Shown here piece after piece: positions 29,291 to 37,903 of a stretch of 64,000 bases of DNA (its first letter is position 1; every line of letters starts with the position of its first letter). The DNA is taken from NCBI GenBank assembly GCA_938743325.2, contig OW568882.1, forward strand, positions 617,529 to 681,528, in the 5' to 3' direction. The notes under the pieces were generated by a model. It worked only from the letters and a program-made list of their open reading frames with translations, had not been told where the DNA came from and searched no databases. This DNA comes from Pycnococcus provasolii (lineage: Eukaryota; Chlorophyta; Pseudoscourfieldiophyceae; Pseudoscourfieldiales; Pycnococcaceae). The position numbers and the translations under genes were made by a program.

Positions 29291-29717
29291 TGTTTTCGGA
29301 ATCTTTGCGACTACACTAATACTACTATTGATAATAAGACCCGTAAACTCGTCCGTCAGGTCATCGCGGAGTCCCTCAGCACGCGCGCGAAGTGTAGCCA
29401 CGCTAGTAGTGGGCCATCCAGTCGATCGTCTTCGTCCGCAGATGCACTTTAAAAACGCCGCCACTTATGGGCCATGGCGCCATTCATGACTTCATGTTGT
29501 AATCCGTATTATAGGTACAGGGCGCGACCGGGATCCCAAGGGACCTCCAGAAAAATCGAAATGGATCTACGACGGATCCCTAAACACAAAGGGAAATTTA
29601 ACCTATTTTAACAAAGCGACCACGCGCCTCCTTCTTCATAATAAAAGAGTCGGGCCCTGTTTTACCGTGCACTTTCGCTTGATCACCATTCATTCGTTCA
29701 CAACACGACAGTCTGAA

Positions 29718-30560
29718 ATGTCGTCGTCATACTGCTCGTTGTGCTGCAGTAGCGGCGGCGCCGCCAGTGGAAATAACATAACCGTCAACAACGGAACGAC
29801 AGGCAACAATGATGATGATCCGTGTCGGCTCGCGTTCCGTGGTGGTGGCGGAACGTGCTGCGGTATTCTTGGTGAAAAGCCGTACTGCTGTCCCTCCACA
29901 AATAATATACTTGGCAATCACATTTGCATCGCGGACACGACAAGTGCGGGCGACAATATCTACAAATGTCGCCCGGCGCCATCCGCGTCGGCAGAAGAAG
30001 TGGACTACATGGTGACCACGACAGATGGTGGAGGCCTGTACGCGCCAGGAATCGGTGGCATCATTGCCATCGTCATCGTGCTTTGCGCTTGCTGTGGTTG
30101 CGGATTCGTCTTCCTCCGTCGTCGCCGTCAGCAGCAGCAAGTCGGTGGTGCTGGTGCAGCCTCTCAGATGACGGTACAACAGCCAAATCCACTGCACGGT
30201 CAGCCTCCTTCGTCGGGCTACGGTCATTCGTATCCCGACAAGGTGTACTATGACAGTGGTCCGGGTGCTGGCTACTACGGACCAGGTTATGGGCCACAGT
30301 CGTTCTACCATCAGAGCGGGCGCCCATACCAGCAACAGCAGCCTGGTGGTGGTGGTTCCATGATGGGCACGATGGGTGCAGCGGCAGCCGGCGCCGGCGC
30401 CGGAATGCTTGCAGGTCACGTCATGGGCAATATGTTCGGCGGCGGCAACGATAATGATAATTTTGGCGGAGGCGGCGACATCGCTGCGGAGACGGGCGAT
30501 TTTGGAGGTGGCGGCTTTGACGATGGTGGCGGTGGCGGTGACCTCTTTGCGGAGAGTTAG
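29718..30560 (+). CDS. Cys-rich single-pass membrane protein with Gly/Tyr-rich tail
   Basis: A 280-aa protein. An N-terminal Cys-rich ectodomain (CSLCCSS, GTCCGILGEKPYCCPS, and further single Cys) is followed by a transmembrane segment GIGGIIAIVIVLCACCGCGF with a basic stop-transfer RRRRQQQQ. The cytoplasmic tail is rich in Gly, Tyr and Gln, ending in Asp/Gly repeats. No cleavable signal is visible at the ATG chosen, so an upstream exon may exist; the frame opens at 29667 with a non-ATG codon. The layout recalls small membrane adaptor families, but no family is recognised. Confidence 0.6.
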   Translation: MSSSYCSLCCSSGGAASGNNITVNNGTTGNNDDDPCRLAFRGGGGTCCGILGEKPYCCPSTNNILGNHICIADTTSAGDNIYKCRPAPSASAEEVDYMVTTTDGGGLYAPGIGGIIAIVIVLCACCGCGFVFLRRRRQQQQVGGAGAASQMTVQQPNPLHGQPPSSGYGHSYPDKVYYDSGPGAGYYGPGYGPQSFYHQSGRPYQQQQPGGGGSMMGTMGAAAAGAGAGMLAGHVMGNMFGGGNDNDNFGGGGDIAAETGDFGGGGFDDGGGGGDLFAES

Positions 30561-30638
30561 TTGATTTGACTTTTCATTTGAGGCACGGGGCCGGGTGAGC
30601 AGGGTAAAAGGAAAAAAATGAGTTGCGCGCCACGCCTT

Positions 30639-30643
30639 TTACA
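30639..30643 (-). terminator. TGTAA poly(A) signal of SDR gene
   Basis: TGTAA on the minus strand 11 bp beyond the SDR stop codon. Confidence 0.4.
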
Positions 30644-30653
30644 ATTTAGTAAA

Positions 30654-31733
30654 TCACACATTCATCTCGCTGAGTTGCTGTTCGGTTTGCGTCGACGCCT
30701 CGAGAACATTCCACTTCGACCCGGTCAATCTGCACGACTCATCCCAGAACGCACGCTGCAGGCCCAAGTCATTCGACTGAGCAGAAGAGTCGAACAGCTC
30801 GTGTTCCCCCTTCTTGCCTTGACTCGCCATCTCGGCAATGTAGGCTCCACTGACCGTCTCGAAAGGCGCGGAGCCGAGGCACAGGCGCGTCTGACCGCGC
30901 GCCCCCTCTTCGTTCGTGATGAGCTGGCCGAGAATGCGCAGCAGCGGGTAAAAATTGATTGAGAGGTTCCGAGGCAGCTCGCTGTCAACGACGCCTGGAT
31001 GCACTGCGTTGACGAGCACATTGGACACGCCAGCCTTACGCAAGCGACGGTGCAGTTCTTTCGTGAAAAGGATGTTTGCGAGTTTGCTGTTGCCATACGC
31101 CGTCCAACCCAGCGCGCCGTAGGCGCCCGGTTCAGCGAGGTTCACGTCAGTCACTGGGAAGGAGGTGGACGCGAAGTTGTGTGCGACGGAGCTGACGTTA
31201 ACGATGCGCGCAGGTTCTCCGCTGGCGTCGGCCGTCGCCTTGAGGAGCGGGTAGAGCTTTTCCATAAGCACAAAGTGCCCAAGATGATTCACCTGCATCT
31301 GCATTTCACACCCGTCCACACTAAGCTCGCGGCTGGGCAGGGCCATGATGCCAGCGTTGTTGCAGACGACGTCAAGCCGTTCATATTCGTCGAGAATGTT
31401 GTCCGCACACGCTCGCACGCTAGCGAAGCTCGCGAGGTCGAGGTCAGCGATGCGAACGTCCGCGTCCGGCACGCTCTCCCTGACTTGGTCTGCAGCTGAC
31501 GTCGCCTTCGTCTTGGATCGCGCGGCGATGACGACGGTGTAGTTTTTTTCCGCGAGGTTGCGCACGGTGCTGGCGCCGATTCCCCCGGATCCTCCGGTGA
31601 CGAGCGCGACTTTCTTTGTTTCCGATGTTTGCGTGGCCGCCGCCGCCGCCGCCGTGCGCCTGTTGTATCTGAGCGTGCGCGTGCACGTGCGCACACCGAA
31701 AGCCTGGTACCGCACCGTTGACGCGACCATCAT
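30654..31733 (-). CDS. Short-chain dehydrogenase/reductase (retinol dehydrogenase / Tic32-like)
   Basis: A 359-aa protein. The ~40-residue Arg/Ala/Thr-rich N-terminus looks like an organelle transit peptide. The Rossmann domain follows: TGGSGGIG cofactor loop (46-53), DLDLASFASVRA, NNAG (125-128), Ser at about 181 in IVNVSSVAH, catalytic Tyr213 and Lys217 in YGNSK, and VHPGVVDSEL. The spacing is that of the classical/extended SDRs related to RDH11-14, WWOX and plant Tic32, which are NADP(H)-dependent. The substrate cannot be told. A chlorophyll-synthesis enzyme (POR) is less likely because POR-specific Cys motifs are absent. Confidence 0.8.
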   Translation of the reverse strand: MMVASTVRYQAFGVRTCTRTLRYNRRTAAAAAATQTSETKKVALVTGGSGGIGASTVRNLAEKNYTVVIAARSKTKATSAADQVRESVPDADVRIADLDLASFASVRACADNILDEYERLDVVCNNAGIMALPSRELSVDGCEMQMQVNHLGHFVLMEKLYPLLKATADASGEPARIVNVSSVAHNFASTSFPVTDVNLAEPGAYGALGWTAYGNSKLANILFTKELHRRLRKAGVSNVLVNAVHPGVVDSELPRNLSINFYPLLRILGQLITNEEGARGQTRLCLGSAPFETVSGAYIAEMASQGKKGEHELFDSSAQSNDLGLQRAFWDESCRLTGSKWNVLEASTQTEQQLSEMNV

Positions 31734-32651
31734 GGGAGTTGTTTTGATCTGAGACTCCTGTGGTTGCGAGGAGGTTTCCGGGCCACAAGTTGGACCGGTA
31801 CAAAAATCAAAGTTCAGGTGGGGCAGATGCGCCTTTTTCGAGTTGGGGGTTTCGTGAGCATTGTTGGTCGGGTTTCTCCCCCTCTTCCCCTCGGCCTCTT
31901 TTTCCTCTCTGCAGGCTTCTTGGTGTTGCAGGCGCTTCCAAGTTCCAACCTCGCACTCTTGTAGTATGGCTGATGGCGCATGGATAGCAGTATTGACCAC
32001 CAAATAAGCCTGACCTTAAGGCGGGACCACCAGGAGCCTGGCGGATGGACCAATACCTGCACTGCAGGGAGAGAATTGGCCTGGCACCTGGAGGCTGGAG
32101 GTTCGTTTCCCCCCCCCCCCCCCCTTCACTTGAACTGGGGGAAGTTCGTCCGGCAGATATCAGATATCAGGCAGCAGGAGGAGGCAGCAGGCGTGCATGA
32201 GGCATGAGGAGGAGACGTTGGGCCGATGAAGGGGAAGGGGAAGAGGAAGGGGAAGGGGAAGGGGAAGGTGAGAGGAAGCCCCTCCTCCCCATTGAGAAGA
32301 GAAGGGGGAGAAATGAGGGTGGTTTGAACCACCTGTTTGAACCTCCTCCGGCTGTCCCCCGGGGGACTCCCAACAGCAACAGGCAGACAGCGGATGTTAA
32401 CAACCGCACTGGCCCTACTAAGGCACGGGTGTGGACTAAACTTTACAGTATGGAGGAAGAATGCGGATACCTTTAGGAATGAGGACGGGGACTTCCAGGG
32501 AGTGTTTGACCACGACTGCAACGGGTGTGGCCATTCATTCCTCTCAACCACTCCCGCCCGTTCCCCTTCCCCCTCCCCCAGGTGCTTGTGCTCGCCTGCT
32601 TGCCGCCATACCGTACCATACTGCTCTGTGCTGCTCCTCGCGCGTTCAACC
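31734..32651. other. Divergent intergenic region
   Basis: Between the SDR gene and the CCDC57-like gene. It has a poly-C tract at about 32110-32125 and GGGGAA purine repeats at 32228-32270. In-frame sequence upstream of the CCDC57-like ATG is low complexity and is treated as leader. No other gene is seen. Confidence 0.4.
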
Positions 32652-35252
32652 ATGAGCAGCAGCTCAACGTCGCACGTCGGTCACGGTGGGTCTCGGCCTA
32701 CGCCTAGGCCGATGTTCGCCACCTCGCCGCGCTCACCGCGGGGGCACGCGCACCAGCACCAGCAGCGGTCGTCGTCGGCGGCGGCGCACGCAACAAAAAT
32801 GTCAGGGGGACGCGCGCTGAACCCTCTCAACACGCCGGAGCGCCCCATATCAGACGTGCTCAGGCCAACCGGATCGTCGGCCAGAGCAGGGGGGCCGGCG
32901 TCTCCCACCGCTTACCACCGCACGGCGGCGTCGTCGGCATCCGGGCTGAGAGGCATGATCGAGCGCAAGGAGCGCGAACTCAGCGAGCTCAGCGAACACA
33001 AGGGAAAACTCGCGGAGACGCGCGTGCACGAGCTCGAGGACGTCATCCAGGCGAGGGACCAGGAACTCGTTGCAATCAACTCCAAGTTCGCGCAGTTCAC
33101 GACGGACTACCGCTACAATCTCAAGCTGCTCGAGGACAGGGACAGCGAGCTCGAGCGCCTCGACGCGAGCGTCGTGTCGTTGAAGAACGAGGCGGCGAGC
33201 CGCGAGGAGGCGCTCACAAAGGCGAGGCGGTCGCAAGCCGAGTGCGAGGCGGAGATTCTTAAGCTGCGCCAGCGTTCCGACGAGCTCGAGGCATTCTACG
33301 CGGAAAAACTCGACCGCACCACGAAATCGCTGGAGGAGGCACGGAGCGGCCGCGACGCGGAGCTCATCCGGCAGCGCGCGGAATTCGAGCAGAGTGAGGC
33401 GGCGCTGCAGCGTAGCCTCGAGGAGAGACGAGCGGAGCTCGAGCAGCAGCGGCGTGAGGCGGTGACGCAGGCGGAGGAGAGGCTCGCGCAGGCGGAGACG
33501 GAGGCGAGAACGCGCTTGGACGATGCCGAGCGCGAGGCGCGCAAGCTCGAAACGCGCGCGAAGAACGCCGAACGCGAGCTTGCAACGACGTTGGAAGACA
33601 AGGAGCGCATTGGCGCGGAGCTTGCTTCGACGGTGGAGGCGCTTCGCGAGAGCGAGGCGGAATGTAGGCGCATCGCCGATACGCTCGCGGACACGACGAG
33701 TGCGGCGGAGGCAACGGAGACGAGCTTGAGGCGCGAACTCGAGATTCAGGCGGAGCAGCACGAGATCGCTCTGCGCGAGCACGAGTCCCAGCTCGAGGAA
33801 CTCGAGGTGAACATTGCACGAGCTCAGGAAAGCTTCGAGGAGGAGCGCAGGCAAATGCGCGAGGAGGCGGAGAAGGCGGCGGACGAGGCGGCAAAGGAGC
33901 TCGTGGCTGCCAATGACGAAATTGACGAGGCGAAGCGGCGGGAGGGGGATGCTCGTACGATTGCGAAAAAGGCGCAGGACGAGGTGCAGATGATGCTGAA
34001 CCGCCTCTCTCAGCAGGGCGATGCGATGGCGCAGGAGCGCGCAATGCTGCAGCAGCAGGTTGCGTCGATGCAAGGCGAGTACAGCAACGCAAACCAACGC
34101 CACCGCGACGAAATGAGCAATCTGAGCCAGATGGCGGCGGATGAGAGAGCGCGCCTGGAAAGACTTGCATCTGAGATGCGCAGCCCGGGTGAGACGAAGG
34201 TGATTCACGAGTACACGCCGATGCCTGCGCCACCTCCGGCACCCGCGCCGGCGCCGCCTCCGCCGCCTCCGGCACCCGCGCTGGCGCCACCTCCGCCGCC
34301 ACCGCAGGAGCCGCCGCGCCGTCCGATTCGACTTGGCGGTGGCCCAGTGGCAGTTCTCAGCAACCCAATGCTCAAAGGACACCTGACGCCGTATGCGCCT
34401 TCGACAAGCGACCCGAGGGCGGCTGCCGCCACCGTCGCGCTTGCTGAGCTGAGTGCGGCTGCGCATGACCTCGCCAGCGCGTCGCCGCAGCGTCGTCCGA
34501 TCGACGTGAGCGACGGCGCACCCATATCGCACGTGTCTGCCCTTTCCGAGCTTCGCGGGCACATGTCCTCCGCGGGACCCAGCCGGCACGTTCCGGTGTG
34601 GAATCCGCCACCGCCGCCCACCGCAACTTCTCCGATTGACTATGAGCGCCTCGCTCGCGCGATGGCTGAGAATGAAAACCTCATGGCGTCGACGTCGACG
34701 TCAGCACCACACATTGAGGTTGCAGTGGCTGACGGCATATGGTCGCAGTGGGGTATTCACCACGGATCTCGTGAGGATTCTGGACCCCCGGAGATGACGG
34801 CAGGGGCTGGCCAGTCTCACGCGCTCGATTCGACCGAGGCGGAGCTACGCCGGCGCGGGGAGAGGTTGCTAAGCCGGTCTCGCGACCCATTCCACCCATC
34901 GTCGCGCGACGACGCAGATGCCGACTTGGGCGACTTGCCCACGGCGGGCGTGGACGCCGCCACGATGGTGTACGACTTCGAGAATGCAGGCGTGGAGCGC
35001 AATCTTCCCAACGTGGAGCGCGCCCGCGAGCGCGTGTTGCAGGCGAAGTACCAGCTTGAGCGGAATGCGCACGTTCCTCAGCTCGTGGCTGCGACGGCGA
35101 GCAGCCGGTCCGCGGGCGCATTTGCCTTGGCGTCTATGGCGGCGAAGGCGTCCCGCGCCGGTGGCGGCGTGGGCATGATGAATGCGGCGAAGCTTGCGCG
35201 TCGCACGCCGAAACGGCTTGAGAGTCGCATCGCGGACCTGCGAGGGAGCTAA
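32652..35252 (+). CDS. CCDC57-like long coiled-coil protein
   Basis: An 866-aa protein. A disordered Ser/Arg/Pro N-terminus (1-95) precedes a continuous coiled coil from about 98 to 510. Its start, GMIERKERELSELSEHK then FAQFTTDYRYNLKLLEDRDS and ELERLDASV, resembles the conserved opening of CCDC57, a centriolar-satellite and microtubule protein. A poly-Pro/Ala linker (about 520-550) and a conserved-looking C-terminal block (YERLARAMAENENLM, VERARERVLQAKYQLERNAH) follow. With CCDC77 and DNAAF11 it makes a third cilium-associated gene. The family call rests on the short N-terminal block; a generic coiled coil is the alternative. A 579-codon antisense frame is a shadow. Confidence 0.55.
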   Translation: MSSSSTSHVGHGGSRPTPRPMFATSPRSPRGHAHQHQQRSSSAAAHATKMSGGRALNPLNTPERPISDVLRPTGSSARAGGPASPTAYHRTAASSASGLRGMIERKERELSELSEHKGKLAETRVHELEDVIQARDQELVAINSKFAQFTTDYRYNLKLLEDRDSELERLDASVVSLKNEAASREEALTKARRSQAECEAEILKLRQRSDELEAFYAEKLDRTTKSLEEARSGRDAELIRQRAEFEQSEAALQRSLEERRAELEQQRREAVTQAEERLAQAETEARTRLDDAEREARKLETRAKNAERELATTLEDKERIGAELASTVEALRESEAECRRIADTLADTTSAAEATETSLRRELEIQAEQHEIALREHESQLEELEVNIARAQESFEEERRQMREEAEKAADEAAKELVAANDEIDEAKRREGDARTIAKKAQDEVQMMLNRLSQQGDAMAQERAMLQQQVASMQGEYSNANQRHRDEMSNLSQMAADERARLERLASEMRSPGETKVIHEYTPMPAPPPAPAPAPPPPPPAPALAPPPPPPQEPPRRPIRLGGGPVAVLSNPMLKGHLTPYAPSTSDPRAAAATVALAELSAAAHDLASASPQRRPIDVSDGAPISHVSALSELRGHMSSAGPSRHVPVWNPPPPPTATSPIDYERLARAMAENENLMASTSTSAPHIEVAVADGIWSQWGIHHGSREDSGPPEMTAGAGQSHALDSTEAELRRRGERLLSRSRDPFHPSSRDDADADLGDLPTAGVDAATMVYDFENAGVERNLPNVERARERVLQAKYQLERNAHVPQLVAATASSRSAGAFALASMAAKASRAGGGVGMMNAAKLARRTPKRLESRIADLRGS

Positions 35253-35338
35253 CGTTCGTCAGATACAGCGATTCTAAGGTGGTATTGGTCCGTCTGTCAG
35301 TTCTGCAATCATAGTATGAGAACGAGTTTTTCCCCCTT

Positions 35339-35350
35339 GGGTTAGGGTTT
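35339..35350 (+). promoter_or_regulatory. Telomere-like box upstream of prefoldin gene
   Basis: GGGTTAGGGTTT about 80 bp before the prefoldin ATG, in a 175-bp intergenic space. Confidence 0.4.
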
Positions 35351-35427
35351 GGTTGGGACCCCGAAAAAAACCCCTTTCGCTTCTTCTCCCCAGACCCTTC
35401 CCCTCCCGCAGTCCCGCCTCCCGCGCC

Positions 35428-35820
35428 ATGGACGCCGTCGACGACGAGAAGAAGGCCGCGTTCGTGGAGCTGCAGACGTCGCTGATGCAGACCACCACGC
35501 AGATCAGAACGCTACAGCAGAACATGGCGCAGCGCGACGGCGACGTGCGGCGCGCGAAGCTCGTGCAGACGGAGCTGTCGTCCATGCCCGACGACACGCG
35601 CACCTACCTCGCCCTTGGCAAGGCGTTCGTGATGGAGGGAAAGAAGGACGTCGAGGACCTCATGGCGCGCACCATCAGCGAAAAGCAAGTGGAGCTCGAG
35701 GGTCTCGAGAAGAGCCGGACGTACGTGTTGAAAAAGCGCGAGGAGTGCGAGGGTCAGATTCGCGAACTGCTTTCGTCAACGCCTGATCTTGCGCGCGCGA
35801 TCGCCGCCGCAAGTCGCTAG
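35428..35820 (+). CDS. PFDN1: Prefoldin subunit 1 (beta-class)
   Basis: A 130-aa protein. Two helices (AFVELQTSLMQTTTQIRTLQ and the C-terminal VELEGLEKSRTYVLKKREEC) flank the beta-hairpin region with TYLALGKAFVMEGKKDVEDL, the hallmark of beta-type prefoldins (Y..GR.F). Prefoldin is the cytosolic hexamer that hands nascent actin and tubulin to the CCT chaperonin. Length fits PFDN1. The single exon starts in the context gccATGg. TGTAA lies at 35860-35864. Confidence 0.85.
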   Translation: MDAVDDEKKAAFVELQTSLMQTTTQIRTLQQNMAQRDGDVRRAKLVQTELSSMPDDTRTYLALGKAFVMEGKKDVEDLMARTISEKQVELEGLEKSRTYVLKKREECEGQIRELLSSTPDLARAIAAASR

Positions 35821-36106
35821 GTTTGAAATATGCAGCAGTCGTGTTATTATGCAGCATCTTGTAAATGACAGACTTATTGCTACACCTCCCTACCACTTCT
35901 GCGGTGTGAGGTCCCAAACCTACTTGGTCCTGGTCGAAGTCCCGTTTCCCATTCCCAAGTCGGCCACACGAGCTTCATTATTTTCGAGTTTCGCCATCGT
36001 CACGGCTGAGACTTGCAACGAGAGAGAAAGAAAGGAAATTGACACACAGTTACACTTGAAAGATGAGAGACGATAGAACACTTGGACAGACAGAGAGCGA
36101 GTAATG

Positions 36107-36850
36107 CTACTCGTGAGAGCGAACGCCGCCGTACTTCTGCACCGTCTCAACAGTGGGGCTCAAGGCCGATCCGTCACGCACGACGCGGAAGTTCCACGGC
36201 GTTCCGTCTGCTTTCGCGTCGGTCAAGTCCACTATCGTGCTCCCGCTCCGTCCGCTCGCAATTCGCCCGCCGTCAAACACCGCGTCGAGGTTTGGCCACA
36301 TGTGCTCGAATTCATCCACCGCGAGCGTTGACGACGCGCCAGACGCGTTGGCGGAAGTAAGCGCGACGGGAGCCTTCAGCTCTGCAAGAACCACGCGAAT
36401 GAAATCGTCGTGCGGTACTCTGACGCCAATCGTAGAGACTCCTGGATTGAGCGTGGAGGCGAGCTCGGCACTTTTGCCCTCAAGACGAGGCAGCAGAACG
36501 GTCACCGGTCCAGGAAGAAGCGCGTGCAGCAGTCCCTGAGGAAGGTGCTCGACGCGCGCGCACCGAGCGATTGCGTCGACGTCGTGCACCGCCACGGCTA
36601 TGGGCAGGGTCGTCGGCCGTCCCTTGAGGTCCCAGAGCCGGCTCACGCTGTCGTTGATGCCCGCGTGTGCGGCGATGCCGTAGATGGTGTCCGTGGGAAC
36701 GGCGACGACGCCTCCTTCCCGCAGCACGCGCGCCGCCTCCACCGCGTTCGCGTTCGTCGCCCGCAGCACGCGCCCAGGCGAGCCTGCGGCAGCGGCGTGT
36801 ACTGCGTTGTGTCTGCAGCAGCAGCACCACTGCCCCACGGCGGTTCGCAT
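36107..36850 (-). CDS. YRDC: Threonylcarbamoyl-AMP synthase (Sua5/YrdC domain)
   Basis: A 247-aa protein. The N-terminal ~35 residues (MRTAVGQWCCCCRHNAVHAA) look like an organelle presequence. The YrdC fold follows: AVEAARVLREGGVVAVPTDT, IYGIAAHAG, WDLKGRPTTLPIAVAV (KxR motif binding threonine/ATP), LLPGPVTVLLPR, GVRVPHDDF and SANASG. The enzyme makes threonylcarbamoyl-AMP for t6A37 of ANN-decoding tRNAs. It lacks the Sua5 C-terminal domain, so it is of the YrdC type. The frame is open upstream to 36949 without ATG. TGTAA (minus) lies at 36050-36054. Confidence 0.88.
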   Translation of the reverse strand: MRTAVGQWCCCCRHNAVHAAAAGSPGRVLRATNANAVEAARVLREGGVVAVPTDTIYGIAAHAGINDSVSRLWDLKGRPTTLPIAVAVHDVDAIARCARVEHLPQGLLHALLPGPVTVLLPRLEGKSAELASTLNPGVSTIGVRVPHDDFIRVVLAELKAPVALTSANASGASSTLAVDEFEHMWPNLDAVFDGGRIASGRSGSTIVDLTDAKADGTPWNFRVVRDGSALSPTVETVQKYGGVRSHE

Positions 36851-37033
36851 GAGGCGGAGCGACTGGAGGAGGGCGACCGACCGCGGCTTCGACAAGAAGA
36901 AGAGAGGAGAAGGACAAACCAAGGTGTCTCCGCGGCGCCGCCAACCCAAACCCCTAATCCTCCCATTGGCAGCAGGATTTCGGGGTTCGGGTTAGCGCGC
37001 CCTAACGTTCTTCTTCTTTCGTTCGCGCTCTCG
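36851..37033. promoter_or_regulatory. Bidirectional promoter with diverging telomere-like boxes
   Basis: Only 183 bp separate two divergent start codons. At 36989-37006 a GGGTTAG box is followed by CCCTAAC, so one box faces each gene. Another AACCCCTAATCC lies at about 36948-36959. Confidence 0.45.
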
Positions 37034-37399
37034 ATGGCGGCGTCGCAGGTGGTCGTCACCGTCGACGTCTCCCCCTCCTGCTCCCTCGCTTTCGCCAGGA
37101 AAGAGGTCGAGAGCGAAGACAACGACGACGCAGTCGACCCGTACCTCTTCGACGACGAATACACCGTCGCATGCTCCACCGGGTTCGTGCTCTGGGAGGG
37201 GGCGTGGTGCCTCGTGCAGGCGATGAGGGAGGCGCGTGTGCCGCCCGTCGCAGGTTTGCGTGTTGTGGAACTTGGTGCAGGAGCGGGACTCGCGGGCATG
37301 TACGCAGCTGCTAGAGGCGCGCACGTTCTGCTCACGGACGTCGCGCCTGTTGTCGAAGGCAGTCTTGAGCCAAATGTGAAACGAAATGCAAACACGTCA

Positions 37400-37433
<34 letters not shown>

Positions 37434-37840
37434 ATGGACAGAACGGTGCTTGGATTGGCGCCCTGCCTGTTGGGGAGGGGACTGCCGCAGCTCAGCCGCT
37501 GAACTGGAGCAAGGACGTCAGCGCGCAGTGCAAGCCCAACGATCCAAGAAGCCGCGTTGACATCATCCTTGCCGCAGAATGCGTCTGGCTTGTCGACATC
37601 TTGGACGAGTTTCTTGACACGCTCAAGGCACTCCTAGCCGACAGCCCGTCCGCAAGCGCGTTCGTCAGCTACTGTGATCGTTCTTCACCTGGCAGCAAGA
37701 GCTTCGTCTCATCGCGCCGCCTGTGGGACGGCTGCGTTTCCCGCGAGATGCAGCACGAGGTTGTGTACGTCGGCGACGCACCAGAGGCGAAGGGCAAGAC
37801 GTGCGAGGTGCACCGCGTTTGGCTCGGCACGCAGCAGTAG
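37034..37840 (+). CDS. METTL21/EFM-type protein lysine methyltransferase
   Basis: A 268-aa seven-beta-strand methyltransferase. TGFVLWEGAWCLVQAM is the family's pre-SAM helix, RVVELGAGAGLAGMYAA is motif I, and HVLLTDVAP ends the second strand with its SAM-binding acid. DIILAAECVW stands where family 16 enzymes carry (D/E)xx(Y/W) motifs. A poly-Ala run of ten, encoded by a GCG repeat at about 37402-37430, interrupts the domain. Family members methylate elongation factors, chaperones or other non-histone proteins; the target here is unknown. It is convergent with COG3, with 63 bp between stops; TGTAA lies at 37868-37872. Confidence 0.75.
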
Positions 37841-37903
37841 CATTTTGTATGTATGTATTCACAGATTTGTAATAAAAAAAGAAGGAACACATTTTTACTC
37901 GGG

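Noticed and set aside
32850-34589. 579-codon antisense frame over the CCDC57-like gene
   Set aside because: Same composition effect; the plus strand has regular heptads and a family match.
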